64,000 bases of DNA from DASTFP01 sp963744345 (GCA_963744345.1 CAVUTD010000029.1:1-64000); one strand, 5' to 3'; shown: positions 41,502 to 50,727, numbered from the stretch's first letter. Program-made: numbers and translations. The notes: a model not told the origin generated them from the letters alone.

Positions 41502-41657
41502 TCAGACTTCGGGCTTCGTTTTTGGCAAACCAATCACGGTCTGGCCCTCCTTGAACTGGCCGCGCTTTTTCATCAGCTCGACGCGCTCGAAGCGCTTAAG
41601 AACGCTGCGTTTGGCTTTGATGGCGCCCTTGCCCTTCAGGCTCGGATGTTGGCTCAT
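41502..41657 (-). CDS. Chlamydia/Verrucomicrobia-type small basic protein
   Basis: A 51-residue, lysine-rich protein: ATG at 41655-41657, then SQHPSLKGKGAIKAKRSVLK, RFERVELMKKRGQFKEGQTV and IGLPKTKPEV before TGA at 41502-41504. The sequence matches my memory of a small basic protein family reported only from Chlamydiae and Verrucomicrobia, possibly RNA- or ribosome-associated. It is shorter than common gene-finder limits. It lies between the pseudouridine synthase gene and sufT on the same strand and is a lineage marker for this window. Confidence 0.85.
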   Translation of the reverse strand: MSQHPSLKGKGAIKAKRSVLKRFERVELMKKRGQFKEGQTVIGLPKTKPEV

Positions 41658-41745
41658 AGGGGCGGAAAGCTGGCCAGATTTTCCAGAAAAGCAACAGAAA
41701 TCAGTGTCAGCCCCTTCGGCTGTGATGAGACGTTAACAGGTAAGT

Positions 41746-42288
41746 TTAGACAAGCCCCAGCTTCATCCGACCCTCTTCGCTGATCATGGATTGATTCCAC
41801 GGAGGATCCCAAACCAACTCTACTTCAGCGTCGTCCACCCCTTCGAGGGCAAGAATCTTCTCTCTAGCGTCGGCTGCGATTGCCGGACCCATCCCACACC
41901 CCGGAGCCGTCAGTGTCATGCGCACCAACACCGAGGTGCCGCCGAACTCCTTGCTCTCCACGCGGCAATCATAGATGAGCCCCAGATCAACCACGTTCAC
42001 CGGAATCTCCGGATCGTACACTGTCTTAAGCTGCGACCACACGGCTTCCTCGGCAGGTCCTTCAAACTTCTGAGACTCCTCTTGCGGAGAAAGCGTATCA
42101 AGACCAAGCGCATCGCCATCTTTTAATTCGATGCGCGCAAGCCCCCCCGGTGTGGCAACAGTGTATGTTCCCCCCAGGGACTGAGTGACGATCACACTCA
42201 TGCCTTCCGGCAGAATGATCGGGTTTCCGCTGGGTATCTGAATTGCATCGCAGTCGCGGCTGAGCGTGATTTCTCGATGATCCCTCAT
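41746..42288 (-). CDS. sufT: Fe-S cluster assembly protein SufT
   Basis: SufT-type proteins carry a MIP18/DUF59 domain and help mature Fe-S proteins. The first ~70 residues form an N-terminal domain (IPSGNPIILPEGMSVIVTQS, GGTYTVATPGGLARIE). The DUF59 core has VYDPEIPVNVVDLGLIYDCR, then MTLTAPGCGMGPAIAADARE with the conserved cysteine, and VELVWDPPWNQSMISEEGRM. The length of 180 residues is normal. Its ATG overlaps the stop of the NifU-like scaffold gene by four bases. Confidence 0.92.
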   Translation of the reverse strand: MRDHREITLSRDCDAIQIPSGNPIILPEGMSVIVTQSLGGTYTVATPGGLARIELKDGDALGLDTLSPQEESQKFEGPAEEAVWSQLKTVYDPEIPVNVVDLGLIYDCRVESKEFGGTSVLVRMTLTAPGCGMGPAIAADAREKILALEGVDDAEVELVWDPPWNQSMISEEGRMKLGLV

Positions 42289-42740
42289 GGCAGCAAGGTA
42301 ATTTTCACGTTTTTAGGTGACGAAAGCTTTTCCAGCAATGTGGGTGCGGGCTTTGATTCAGCAGAATCCTGCCCCGTAAGAGCATTTTTCAGAGCGCCTT
42401 CGACGAGCTGTGCACAATGGATCTTCATCGGGGGAAGCGATCCCAGGGGCGAAGCGAGTTCCTCACCCGAGAGAGCGAGCGCTTCGGTGGGCGTCTTTCC
42501 CCGGATGAGCTCCGTCGCGACACTTGCCACCGCGATCGCGGTCTGGCAGCCAAAAGCCTGGAATGTCGCCCTGTCGATAACTTTTCGGCCCTCCTCCTCC
42601 TTGAACTTCACCCACATACGCAGCATGTCCCCGCAGTTTTCGCTGCCCACGGTCCCAACCGCATCCGCACCCGCCATCTCGCCCAGATTTTGCGGATTGC
42701 CAACCGCCGCCTGAATTCTTGCTTCGAGGTCGTCGCTCAT
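42285..42740 (-). CDS. NifU/IscU-like Fe-S cluster scaffold protein
   Basis: From ATG 42740 the product is 151 residues. The scaffold fold is shown by NPQNLGEMAGADAVGTVGSE, then NCGDMLRMWVKF, ATFQAFGCQTAIAVASV with TELIRGKT, and MKIHCAQLVEGAL. The three cysteines and the conserved aspartate after the first one are present, so it can assemble a [2Fe-2S] cluster. A short extension follows the core (about residue 125 on). It overlaps both the rhodanese-like gene (ATGA) and sufT (ATGA), making a tight three-gene unit. Confidence 0.88.
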   Translation of the reverse strand: MSDDLEARIQAAVGNPQNLGEMAGADAVGTVGSENCGDMLRMWVKFKEEEGRKVIDRATFQAFGCQTAIAVASVATELIRGKTPTEALALSGEELASPLGSLPPMKIHCAQLVEGALKNALTGQDSAESKPAPTLLEKLSSPKNVKITLLP

Positions 42741-43270
42741 TCCAAAGTATAACGTGGAAGGTTGGGATCGACTTGGGTGCTCCAGGCATCGATTCCGCCA
42801 CGAAGACACTTGACGTTGTTGAAGCCATGCCCAGCGAAATATGCCGCGGCATCGAGCGACCGCGATCCCTGGTGATCAACGATGACGAGCAGACGATCTT
42901 TCGATTGCCTCGCGAGCATTTCTTGCATCAGCGGTTGATCCAGGATTCGCGCGCCGTCGAGATGCACGGCCTCATATTCCTCTCGCGTCCGGATATCGAG
43001 AAGCTCAACTCCATTCGATTGGAGCAGGTCTTTGAGCTCTTGCGGCGCAATCATCATGCATTCGTCGTGCTCCGCAGCCGCGCGTATTTGCTCGAGCACC
43101 TGCTCGGGATCGAGGCCACCATTGCGGCTGCAGACCTGGGCAAGAGTCTCTTCGGGTTGGAACCCACAACTGGCGCACCCGCCGATATGATAATTCCTAA
43201 AAAGAGCACGCTGGGCACCCGGATAGGCTTCCAGCAATTCAGCCATGGTCATGTCCCCTGTCGATCTCAT
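42737..43270 (-). CDS. Rhodanese-like protein with N-terminal CxxC domain
   Basis: The protein (start 43270 or, more likely, MTMAELLEAYPGAQ at 43252) has two parts. The first ~70 residues form a DUF1858-like domain with HIGGCASCGFQPEETLAQV. The rest is a rhodanese fold (GVELLDIRTREEYEAVHLDG, LLVIVDHQGSRSLDAAAYFA, GFNNVKCLRGGIDAWSTQVD). The active-site loop reads VDHQGSRS, so the catalytic cysteine is replaced by aspartate and sulfur transfer by the classical route is unlikely. Position directly before nifU-like and sufT implies a partner role in Fe-S assembly. Confidence 0.82.
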   Translation of the reverse strand: MRSTGDMTMAELLEAYPGAQRALFRNYHIGGCASCGFQPEETLAQVCSRNGGLDPEQVLEQIRAAAEHDECMMIAPQELKDLLQSNGVELLDIRTREEYEAVHLDGARILDQPLMQEMLARQSKDRLLVIVDHQGSRSLDAAAYFAGHGFNNVKCLRGGIDAWSTQVDPNLPRYTLE

Positions 43271-43341
43271 CTTGTTGAGAGTACCGCATGCGCTTCTGAT
43301 TTCAACTATGGGCTAGCCGTCACCCTTTGAGGAACTATGAT

Positions 43342-43992
43342 ATGAGAATGAAATTTCGCGCGCTCGGCGAAGCTCTCTGGATCCTGGGGTTCCTCGGAGT
43401 ATGTTTGCTGATCTCGGCGGTGTTGTTTCCGGCACTCGCTCTTGTGTTTGGCGTGCTGCTGCTATTCTCCATGTACTTTTTCCGCGATCCCGAGCGCCAA
43501 CCGCCGTCCGACGAAGAGCTCGTCGTCTCTCCGGCGGACGGAGTGGTAGTCGAGATAAAGGAAGCCTCAGGCGGCCACTTTATGAAGGGACCCATCAAAC
43601 GCGTGACAATCTTCCTTTCAATCTTCAACGTTCACGTGAACCGAGCCCCCATTGCCGGCCAGATCACGCATTCCGAAGCGATGCCCGGCCGATTTTTTGA
43701 TGCGCGGAATCCGGCGTCCTCGGAAATGAATGCTCGCCGTACCTGGGCTTTCGAAGGACGGGGCAAAACCGTCGTCGTGCGCCAGATTACCGGTGCCATC
43801 GCGCGCAGAATCTGCGCCTGGAAACAAGTTGGTGACAGCGTCGAAAGAGGCGAACGCTTTGGGATGATTCGATTCGGCTCTCGCACGGAGGTTGACCTTC
43901 CGAATGAAACCGAAATTCTTGTAAAAGCTGGAGAAGGTGTCCGGGGCGGACAAACCCCTATTGCGCGGCTCGCCGGCGCGAAAGAGGAATGA
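43342..43992 (+). CDS. psd: Phosphatidylserine decarboxylase
   Basis: Psd makes phosphatidylethanolamine. Start at ATG 43342, with GAGGA eight bases upstream. Two membrane helices open the protein (LWILGFLGVCLLISAVLFPA, LALVFGVLLLFSMYFF). The conserved parts are FFRDPERQPP, VVSPADGVVVEIKEA, FLSIFNVHVNRAPIAGQI and the self-cleavage region FGMIRFGSRTEVDLP, where the serine after glycine becomes the pyruvoyl group. At 216 residues it belongs to the short (archaeal/PSD-A) type. It overlaps pssA by four bases. Confidence 0.94.
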   Translation: MRMKFRALGEALWILGFLGVCLLISAVLFPALALVFGVLLLFSMYFFRDPERQPPSDEELVVSPADGVVVEIKEASGGHFMKGPIKRVTIFLSIFNVHVNRAPIAGQITHSEAMPGRFFDARNPASSEMNARRTWAFEGRGKTVVVRQITGAIARRICAWKQVGDSVERGERFGMIRFGSRTEVDLPNETEILVKAGEGVRGGQTPIARLAGAKEE

Positions 43993-44804
43993 ATTCTCAC
44001 GAAGATCCCAAGATCTACCTTCTGCCGAACCTCATGACGGCGGGAAACCTCTTTTGTGGTTTCGCTGCGATTCTGCGCATCATTGAGGCCGCCTTGGTCA
44101 TTCAACAGGGTGGATCGGCGGTTGCGCTTTATCACCAGGCACTTACGTTCATTTTAGGTGCCTGCTTATTTGATCTGCTTGACGGTCGGCTAGCGAGATT
44201 TGGGGGAAATGAAAGCCCTTTCGGTCGCGAATTCGATTCGCTCGCAGATGTGGTGTCCTTTGGAATAGCCCCGGCCCTGTTAGTCTATCAAATCGTCTTG
44301 CGCGACTTTCATCGCACTGGGTGGCTCATCGCTTTCGTCTACCTTCTGTGCGGCTCGCTCCGACTCGCGCGCTTCAATTGTTGCGCCAATGCTAGAAACG
44401 GCAAAGTCGCGGAAGATTTTGTCGGATTTCCGATCCCGGCCGCGGCCGGCCTCATTGCCTCACTTACCCTGTTTATGCTCTGGCTCGAAGAGGGGGCCAA
44501 AGAGATCGGGCTCTGGAAATACGCCCTTGCTTCCTTGATGCTTTTTCTCTCATTCATGATGTTCAGCCGCGTCCGCTATCCCAGCTTTAAGGGTTTGGGC
44601 TGGCGCACCCAACGATCAATTCCGCGCTTTCTGCTCATCATTGTCGCCCTGGTTTTTAGCGCGATGTTTTACGAGTGGATGCCGGCGTTGCTCTTCGTCA
44701 CGTTCCTGATCTATGGCTTTGTCAGGCCGTTTATCTCCAAGGCGCTTCGCCGCGAGATCGAAGAAGAAGAGGAAGAGCAAGAAACCGAAAGCTCGGCTCG
44801 ATAG
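43989..44804 (+). CDS. pssA: CDP-diacylglycerol-serine O-phosphatidyltransferase
   Basis: PssA makes phosphatidylserine, the substrate of Psd encoded just upstream. The CDP-alcohol phosphotransferase motif is complete: DLLDGRLARFGGNESPFGRE then FDSLADVVSFG (DG-x2-AR-x8-G-x3-D-x3-D). About eight helices follow, and the tail is very acidic (REIEEEEEEQETE). The 271-residue length is typical of the membrane type of this enzyme. psd-pssA with ATGA overlap is a common operon and shows that the organism makes phosphatidylethanolamine. Confidence 0.95.
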   Translation: MNSHEDPKIYLLPNLMTAGNLFCGFAAILRIIEAALVIQQGGSAVALYHQALTFILGACLFDLLDGRLARFGGNESPFGREFDSLADVVSFGIAPALLVYQIVLRDFHRTGWLIAFVYLLCGSLRLARFNCCANARNGKVAEDFVGFPIPAAAGLIASLTLFMLWLEEGAKEIGLWKYALASLMLFLSFMMFSRVRYPSFKGLGWRTQRSIPRFLLIIVALVFSAMFYEWMPALLFVTFLIYGFVRPFISKALRREIEEEEEEQETESSAR

Positions 44805-44813
44805 ATCTTACGA

Positions 44814-46919
44814 TCAGAAGAAAATCGGTATAATCAAGATCGCAACGATGTTGACGACCTTGATCATGGGGTTGATCGCCGGACCACTGGTGTCCTTGTA
44901 GGGGTCGCCCACGGTGTCGCCGGTCACCGCAGCTTTGTGCGCTTCGGATCCCTTGCCACCGTGATTCCCCTCCTCGACATATTTTTTGGCATTGTCCCAC
45001 GCGCCGCCGCTGGAGGTCATCGAAATACCCATAAAGAGACCGGTAACGATGCTGCCAACAAGCACACCGCCAAGAATTTTCATGCCATCGGGCAGGGCGG
45101 CGACCAGAAGGACAGTCGCCACAGGCAGCAGCGCGGGCACGATCATCTCCTTGAGGGCAGCCTTCGTTACGATGTCCACGCACGTCCCGTACTCGGGCAG
45201 GTCCGTGCCCTGGAGAATGCCCGGATGTCGCTTTAGCTGGCGTCGCACCTCGGTGACGACACCGCCCGCCGCCCGGCCGACAGCATTCATGCTGAAGGCT
45301 GAAAACAAGTACGGCAGAAGTCCGCCGATAAAGAGACCGATGACAATCTTGGGATCTTTGAGCGAGAAGGACAGCGCGCTTTCGATTTGCGCCGAATCGA
45401 GCTGCAACCTACTCCCAGGGCTCTGAAGATGATACTTGAGATCGACGAAATAAGAGCCGAAAAGGACCAAAGCGGCCAGGCCGGCGCTGGCAATGGCATA
45501 ACCTTTGGTGACCGCTTTCATGGTATTGCCAACTGCGTCCAGTTCGTCAGTGATCGCTCGAACCCCTTTCGGCAAGCCACTCATGACGGCGATACCTCCA
45601 GCGTTGTCCGTGATGGGTCCGAAAGCATCGAGAGAGATGATGATCCCAGACATTGCCAGCATGGCCATCACCGCCACAGCGATTCCGTACAAACCCGCGG
45701 CGCTATGGCTGATCCAGATTGAAGCCGCGATAGAAAAAACTGGCAGAGCCGTGGCCTGCAGCCCGACAGCCAACCCAGCGATGATATTGGTTGCGTGACC
45801 TGTCACGCTGGCTGCGGCAATCTTGCGGACGGGTGCGTGCGAAGTCGACGTGTAAAAGTGAGTGATGGCGACCACGACTCCGGTCATCACGAGTCCAACT
45901 ACGGAAGCCAGATAAATCCCGCCGGCAGAATAGATCTTCTCGGTCCCGCTAAGAACGTCCCGCGCCCTCAATCCCTCTGCAAAGAGCAACTTTGTCAGAG
46001 GCCAGAATGCGACTGCCGCGATGAGCGAACTGACCGCGACTCCGCCCATCAGTGCACTGGTGGGTTTGGCATTGGAGACGTTGACAAAGAGAATTCCGAC
46101 GATTGAGGCCAGGATAGCCACTCCGCCAAGCAGGAACGGAAAGACAACCGGCGCGCCGAGCCCTGTGGTGAGCGCGCCAACGAGCACCGTGCCAATCAGA
46201 GACACCGCATAGGTCTCGAAAACATCCGCGGCCATTCCCGCGCAGTCACCAACATTATCCCCCACGTTATCGGCGATGGTTGCCGGATTGCGAGGGTCAT
46301 CCTCATCAAGATTAGACTCCACCTTTCCCACCAAATCTGCGCCGACATCCGCCGCCTTCGTGTAAATGCCACCACCCAAACGCGCGAAAACGGAAATGAG
46401 CGACGCACCCAAAGCCACGCCCACGAGACTCCCGATCGCCTTTTCAGGGCTTAGTGCCGACATGACCAGCCAAAATATTCCTACGGACAACAGCGCCAAT
46501 GCAACGACAAGGAGACCCGTTACCGCGCCCCCATTAAAAGCTGCCTGGAGGGCTTTCTTCCGACTGGAGATTGCGCCCTGAGCGGTGCGAACATTCGCCA
46601 CCACGGCGACGCGCATCCCGATGTAACCTGCCGAAAGCGAGCAAATTGCGCCCAACAAAAATCCTATGGCCGTCGCGATATCGCGGAAGACTGCTAACAG
46701 GATAAAGATCACAATCGCAATTGCCCCTATCGTTACAATCTGGCGCTTAAGGTACGCCTTGGCGCCTTCCTGAATAGCGCCTGCGATCTCACGCATCCGC
46801 TCGTTGCCGGAGGGGGAGTCAAGCACCTTTCTGATGAGGTACACAGCCGCCCCGAGACCGACGAGGGCACAGATCAGCGAGAACGCTATGCCTTGCGATA
46901 GTAATAATCCGGATAACAC
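44814..46919 (-). CDS. hppA: Membrane-bound proton-translocating pyrophosphatase
   Basis: A 701-residue protein with about 16 helices that couples pyrophosphate hydrolysis to ion pumping. Substrate-binding signatures are GGGIYTKAADVGADLVGKVE, then DDPRNPATIADNVGDNVGDC and AGMAADVFETYAV, plus DAFGPITDNAGGIAVMSGLP. The region GNTMKAVTKGYAIASAGLAA has lysine at the position that is alanine in K+-dependent enzymes, so this should be the K+-independent H+-pumping class. It is convergent with pssA (10 bases apart) and stands alone. Confidence 0.95.
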   Translation of the reverse strand: MLSGLLLSQGIAFSLICALVGLGAAVYLIRKVLDSPSGNERMREIAGAIQEGAKAYLKRQIVTIGAIAIVIFILLAVFRDIATAIGFLLGAICSLSAGYIGMRVAVVANVRTAQGAISSRKKALQAAFNGGAVTGLLVVALALLSVGIFWLVMSALSPEKAIGSLVGVALGASLISVFARLGGGIYTKAADVGADLVGKVESNLDEDDPRNPATIADNVGDNVGDCAGMAADVFETYAVSLIGTVLVGALTTGLGAPVVFPFLLGGVAILASIVGILFVNVSNAKPTSALMGGVAVSSLIAAVAFWPLTKLLFAEGLRARDVLSGTEKIYSAGGIYLASVVGLVMTGVVVAITHFYTSTSHAPVRKIAAASVTGHATNIIAGLAVGLQATALPVFSIAASIWISHSAAGLYGIAVAVMAMLAMSGIIISLDAFGPITDNAGGIAVMSGLPKGVRAITDELDAVGNTMKAVTKGYAIASAGLAALVLFGSYFVDLKYHLQSPGSRLQLDSAQIESALSFSLKDPKIVIGLFIGGLLPYLFSAFSMNAVGRAAGGVVTEVRRQLKRHPGILQGTDLPEYGTCVDIVTKAALKEMIVPALLPVATVLLVAALPDGMKILGGVLVGSIVTGLFMGISMTSSGGAWDNAKKYVEEGNHGGKGSEAHKAAVTGDTVGDPYKDTSGPAINPMIKVVNIVAILIIPIFF

Positions 46920-47099
46920 AGGACGGGTATTTGAAGGGCCGCAGATATTAGTGAAACATGGCCCCGAAGCAACGATGATTTACGCTTCGGTGCCACACCC
47001 CCTTTCCTTTCGAAGAGACTTCACCTCTCGAAATGGTGAGCGGCGGCTTAACAAGGCCTTTGTAAACTCCGATGTCTCCTTCAGCGAGGGAATGGATTA

Positions 47100-48002
47100 T
47101 TAAAGGGTCGAGGTGGTCAGAAGCGAAAGGATGGCTTTCTGCGTATGCAGGCGATTCTCTGCCTGGCGGAAGATTGTGGCCGCATGCTCCTCAAAAACGT
47201 CTTCCGTGATCTCCTTGCCCCGGTAAGCCGGTAGGCAGTGCAAGACCAACGCTTCGGGCGCGACCGAGAGCAGAGCTTGGTTGATCTGATAGTTTCGCAA
47301 TTCCTCCAGCCGGGAAGATGCTTCATTTTCCTTCCCCATACTGACCCAAACGTCGGTGTAGAGCACGTCCGCGCTCCTTGCGGCTTGAAGCGGATCCGCC
47401 ACAACCTTCACCTTGTTTAGGGCCGCTTCCGTTTGCATTCGAATGGGACGGAACTTCTCAGGCGTCGCTATGCGCAGTTCGAAACCGAGCCGGGTCGCCG
47501 CCCACACCCAAGACCGAGCCACATTGCAATCGCCGTCACCGACAAAGGCGACCCGCAATCCCTGAAGCGAACGGCCGCTCTCCTGAATAGTAAACAAATC
47601 GGAAAGGATCTGACACGGATGCTCCTCGTCGGTCAAAGCATTGATGGTGGGAATGTCACTAAAGGCCGCGAACTCTTCGACATCACGCTGAGCGAACGTG
47701 CGAATCACCACTCCGTCGAGCAAGCGGCCCATAACACGCGCGGTATCTTTAATTGGTTCTCCACGTCCAAGCTGAATATCGGCGGCGGCCAGAAACATCA
47801 CGTCGCCACCTAGTTCTCGAATGCCGACTTCGAACGAAATGCGGGTACACGTCGAAGATTTTGAAAACATCAAAGCCCAGCATTTATGGTGAAGGGGATG
47901 CTCCACATGGCGGCCCCGCTCCGCTTTCATGTTGATAGTCAGGGCGAGAATGCGTTCAATGTCCTCGCGGCTCAATGATTCAATGGAAAGCAGGTGTTTC
48001 AT
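47100..48002 (-). CDS. argF: Ornithine carbamoyltransferase
   Basis: ArgF makes citrulline from ornithine and carbamoyl phosphate in arginine synthesis. The carbamoyl-phosphate loop reads FSKSSTCTRISFEVGIRELG, with cysteine where STRTR is more usual. Other signatures are ADIQLGRGEPIKDTARVMGR, NALTDEEHPCQILSDLFTI (the HPCQ motif), VAFVGDGDCNVARSW and LHCLPAYRGKEITEDV. The 300 residues are normal. It follows argD by 36 bases on the same strand. Confidence 0.96.
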   Translation of the reverse strand: MKHLLSIESLSREDIERILALTINMKAERGRHVEHPLHHKCWALMFSKSSTCTRISFEVGIRELGGDVMFLAAADIQLGRGEPIKDTARVMGRLLDGVVIRTFAQRDVEEFAAFSDIPTINALTDEEHPCQILSDLFTIQESGRSLQGLRVAFVGDGDCNVARSWVWAATRLGFELRIATPEKFRPIRMQTEAALNKVKVVADPLQAARSADVLYTDVWVSMGKENEASSRLEELRNYQINQALLSVAPEALVLHCLPAYRGKEITEDVFEEHAATIFRQAENRLHTQKAILSLLTTSTL

Positions 48003-48038
48003 GATCTGGAAGAAACTGCCACTTTAGCGCAGAACCCT

Positions 48039-49244
48039 CTAGTGTGCTGAACTCTCCCGTAACGCGCCACTGATCTTTGCGAGCCCCTCATCGATTTCCC
48101 CGGCGGTGACGTTCAGAGGAGGGAGCAGGCGAATGACATGCTCGCCGGCAGGAATGGCGAGCAATCCTTCGGCAATTAATTTTTTGGCGAATGTAAGCGC
48201 GGTATTCGCATCGCTTGTCCCGGCCAACTCAAAGCCGATCATCAAGCCTAGGGCGCGCACTTCGCGCAGGCGAGGACCGCTCAGCGCTGACAGTCCGTCG
48301 CGAAGTCGAGCGCCCTGCACCGTTGCGTTACGACACAATCCTTCCCGCTCGATAATTTCGAAAACCTTGAGAGCGGCGGCGCAACAAACAGGATTTCCTC
48401 CATACGTGGTGCCATGGCTACCCGGACCGAGCAGGTCACAGAGTCCCTGCCCTGAAGTAGCCCAAAACGCCCCGAGCGGAAAGCCGTTAGCAATTCCCTT
48501 GGCCCAGCTCACCCCATCGGGCATAAGGCTTGGTTCAAGAGTTTTCCAGCCGCACAGATCCCCTGTTCTCCCAAGTCCGCATTGAATCTCGTCGAAGAGG
48601 AGAAGAAGATGCTGCTGGTCGCAAAGGCGACGCAAGCCGCTCAAGAACTCCTTGGTGGCAAGATGAATTCCCCCCTCTCCCTGAACAGGTTCAAGCATGA
48701 TCGCCACGGTTTTCGGACCGATCGCGGCGGAAACGGCATTCAGATCCCCAAACGGCAGATGCACAAAACCCTCCAGAAGCGGGGCGAACCCTTTCTTAAT
48801 TTTGTCCTGACCTGTGGCTGAGATCCCCGCCATGGTACGTCCATGAAAGGAATCCTTGAACGTGATGATCTCATAGCGACCGGATGGGTTTCCGAATTTG
48901 CGCGCCAGCTTGATGAGGCCTTCATTGGCCTCAGCACCGCTATTGCAGAAAAAGACTTTTCCCGGACCAGTGGCGTGAACCAGGCGGCAGGCAAGTTCGG
49001 CTTGTGGGGCGGTGCGATAAAGATTGGATGTGTGCACGAGCCTGGAAGCTTGTTCCGCGACGACTCGAGTGACTTCGGGGTGAGCATGACCGAGCGAGCA
49101 GACGGCGATCCCTGCGCCAAAGTCTAAATATTTCCGGTCCTGGAAATCCCAGACGTGGCAGCCGGAACCTCGCGCGATATCGAGATCGAAACGCCCGTAG
49201 GTTGGCATCACGTAGTCAGCGTAGAGAGAGGAGAGTGGATTCAT
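48039..49244 (-). CDS. argD: Acetylornithine aminotransferase
   Basis: A 401-residue class III PLP aminotransferase of arginine synthesis (and possibly lysine). It shows PTYGRFDLDIARGSGCHVWD at the N-terminus, VFFCNSGAEANEGLIKLARK, SFHGRTMAGISATGQDKIK, LLLFDEIQCGLGRTGDLCGW and the PLP lysine in VSWAKGIANGFPLGAFWA. Full length. argD-argF are adjacent on the minus strand, forming part of an arginine operon; other arg genes are not in the window. Confidence 0.95.
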   Translation of the reverse strand: MNPLSSLYADYVMPTYGRFDLDIARGSGCHVWDFQDRKYLDFGAGIAVCSLGHAHPEVTRVVAEQASRLVHTSNLYRTAPQAELACRLVHATGPGKVFFCNSGAEANEGLIKLARKFGNPSGRYEIITFKDSFHGRTMAGISATGQDKIKKGFAPLLEGFVHLPFGDLNAVSAAIGPKTVAIMLEPVQGEGGIHLATKEFLSGLRRLCDQQHLLLLFDEIQCGLGRTGDLCGWKTLEPSLMPDGVSWAKGIANGFPLGAFWATSGQGLCDLLGPGSHGTTYGGNPVCCAAALKVFEIIEREGLCRNATVQGARLRDGLSALSGPRLREVRALGLMIGFELAGTSDANTALTFAKKLIAEGLLAIPAGEHVIRLLPPLNVTAGEIDEGLAKISGALRESSAH

Positions 49245-49320
49245 CGCTGGTAGCGCGCACCAATTTGATGCTGAGAGACCGCGCTCTCGGCCATGGTAAA
49301 CGGCGGGGCAGCGGGCGCAA

Positions 49321-50727
49321 TCAAGCAGCTTCCCCGTAGGACCCCTCTACGCGTTGAGCGACATCGCGATATCCGTAATCCACCTCATAGATCTGCTTCA
49401 TGCACTCGATAGACTTTTCGTCCTGACCCATCTTTTCATAGACGAGGCCCAAGTTGTAGACGATGTCCTTTTTCACACTGTCCATTTGGCCAAGCTCATT
49501 AGCGGCGGCAGAAAGAATATTGGCCGCAAGGTCAAGCATTCCGCGTTGGGTATAGCACTTCCCCAGCAGGTTCATCGCCCGCACGCGCACGCTGGGATTT
49601 TGCCGCGCTCTTTGAAGTTCCGAGATAGCATCCCGATAGTTGCCAAGATTGATGAGCACTTCGCCCAGTTCAAAGCGAAGCTGGAGATCGGTTGGATTTC
49701 GTTCCACTCGTTTCTTTGCCTCATCGAGGAGCAGCTGGTCACGCTCCTCCTTGAGCTTCTCCAGCTGGGCCACATGTTCCGGCAAGTCGGGAGAATCCGC
49801 GTTGCCGGCGATGTATTCCTCAAAACTTGCAATGGAATTGTCGAATTGACCGATCCGAAGTTCCGAGACTTTGCGCAGCAGAGCAAAGTCGGTGTTCTGT
49901 GAAAGCTGAGCGGCGTAGGTAAACCACGCTACAGCATTCTCGAGGTCGTTTTTCTCTTCGTACAACTCCGCGATCCGACGAGCCGTTTCCAAGTTTTCTG
50001 GATCCTCGGTGTATTTTTCGGAAAGTTCTGCCAGCAAGAAATCGATGGCTCCCTCGCTTCGATAAACTCTTCCCTGTTGTTCAAGGGAGATAGCCTGATC
50101 TTTGTCTCTGATGAGATCGCGATAGGTGGACTCTTCGCGATCCCAACCACCTTTTTGCATTGAGTCAGCCGCGGCGGCGTCCTTGCTGCCTTTCACCGCT
50201 GCGAGATCGTTTGGAGAACACTCGAGGATTTTCCCGTACATCTGTCCGGCCCTGGAGGGCTGGTCATTTTCCATATAGAGCTTGGCGAGCTCATGCATGG
50301 TCTTGATGTCTTTGGAATTACCGGCGATGATCGTTTCCAGGGCGAAGAGCGCGAGTTCCGGCATCTTGGCGGCAAGCGCGGCCTCTTTCAAAAGCTGATT
50401 TGCCTGAGCACTGTAGGGGTCCGACTCGAGAATTTTCTCAATGGCATCGAAGGTCGCGAGCGGATCTCTTTTCGACAGACTCTGAAGCCTTATTGAGGAA
50501 AAGGACGCGCTGGAAAGGCTGCCCAAAACACCTTTCTTTCCGCCGGATTTCGCGACCGCCGCTTTGCGCGCCAACTGCCGCGCGAGTAAAAAATCGGGAT
50601 GGCTCCTTAGGATCGACTGGAGGAGCTGTATGGCATAGCCATAGTTTCGAAGCTCCATCGCGCTCATCGCCTTTAGCCACGCTGCCCTCTGGTTTTGCGG
50701 CAGGTCTTTTTCGGATTTCACGGGCAT
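49321..50727 (-). CDS. Tetratricopeptide-repeat protein
   Basis: From ATG 50727 (MPVKSEKDLPQNQRAAWLKA) the protein is 468 residues and consists mostly of TPR helices, for example AMELRNYGYAIQLLQSILRS, ALFALETIIAGNSKDIKTMH and ELAKLYMENDQPSRAGQMYG, then ELGEVLINLGNYRDAISELQ and NLGLVYEKMGQDEKSIECMK. It has no signal peptide, so it is a cytoplasmic scaffold. Partner unknown. It lies downstream of a small membrane-protein gene and the epimerase gene on the same strand. The frame is open upstream to 51027 but that part is low-complexity and overlaps the next gene. Confidence 0.82.
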   Translation of the reverse strand: MPVKSEKDLPQNQRAAWLKAMSAMELRNYGYAIQLLQSILRSHPDFLLARQLARKAAVAKSGGKKGVLGSLSSASFSSIRLQSLSKRDPLATFDAIEKILESDPYSAQANQLLKEAALAAKMPELALFALETIIAGNSKDIKTMHELAKLYMENDQPSRAGQMYGKILECSPNDLAAVKGSKDAAAADSMQKGGWDREESTYRDLIRDKDQAISLEQQGRVYRSEGAIDFLLAELSEKYTEDPENLETARRIAELYEEKNDLENAVAWFTYAAQLSQNTDFALLRKVSELRIGQFDNSIASFEEYIAGNADSPDLPEHVAQLEKLKEERDQLLLDEAKKRVERNPTDLQLRFELGEVLINLGNYRDAISELQRARQNPSVRVRAMNLLGKCYTQRGMLDLAANILSAAANELGQMDSVKKDIVYNLGLVYEKMGQDEKSIECMKQIYEVDYGYRDVAQRVEGSYGEAA

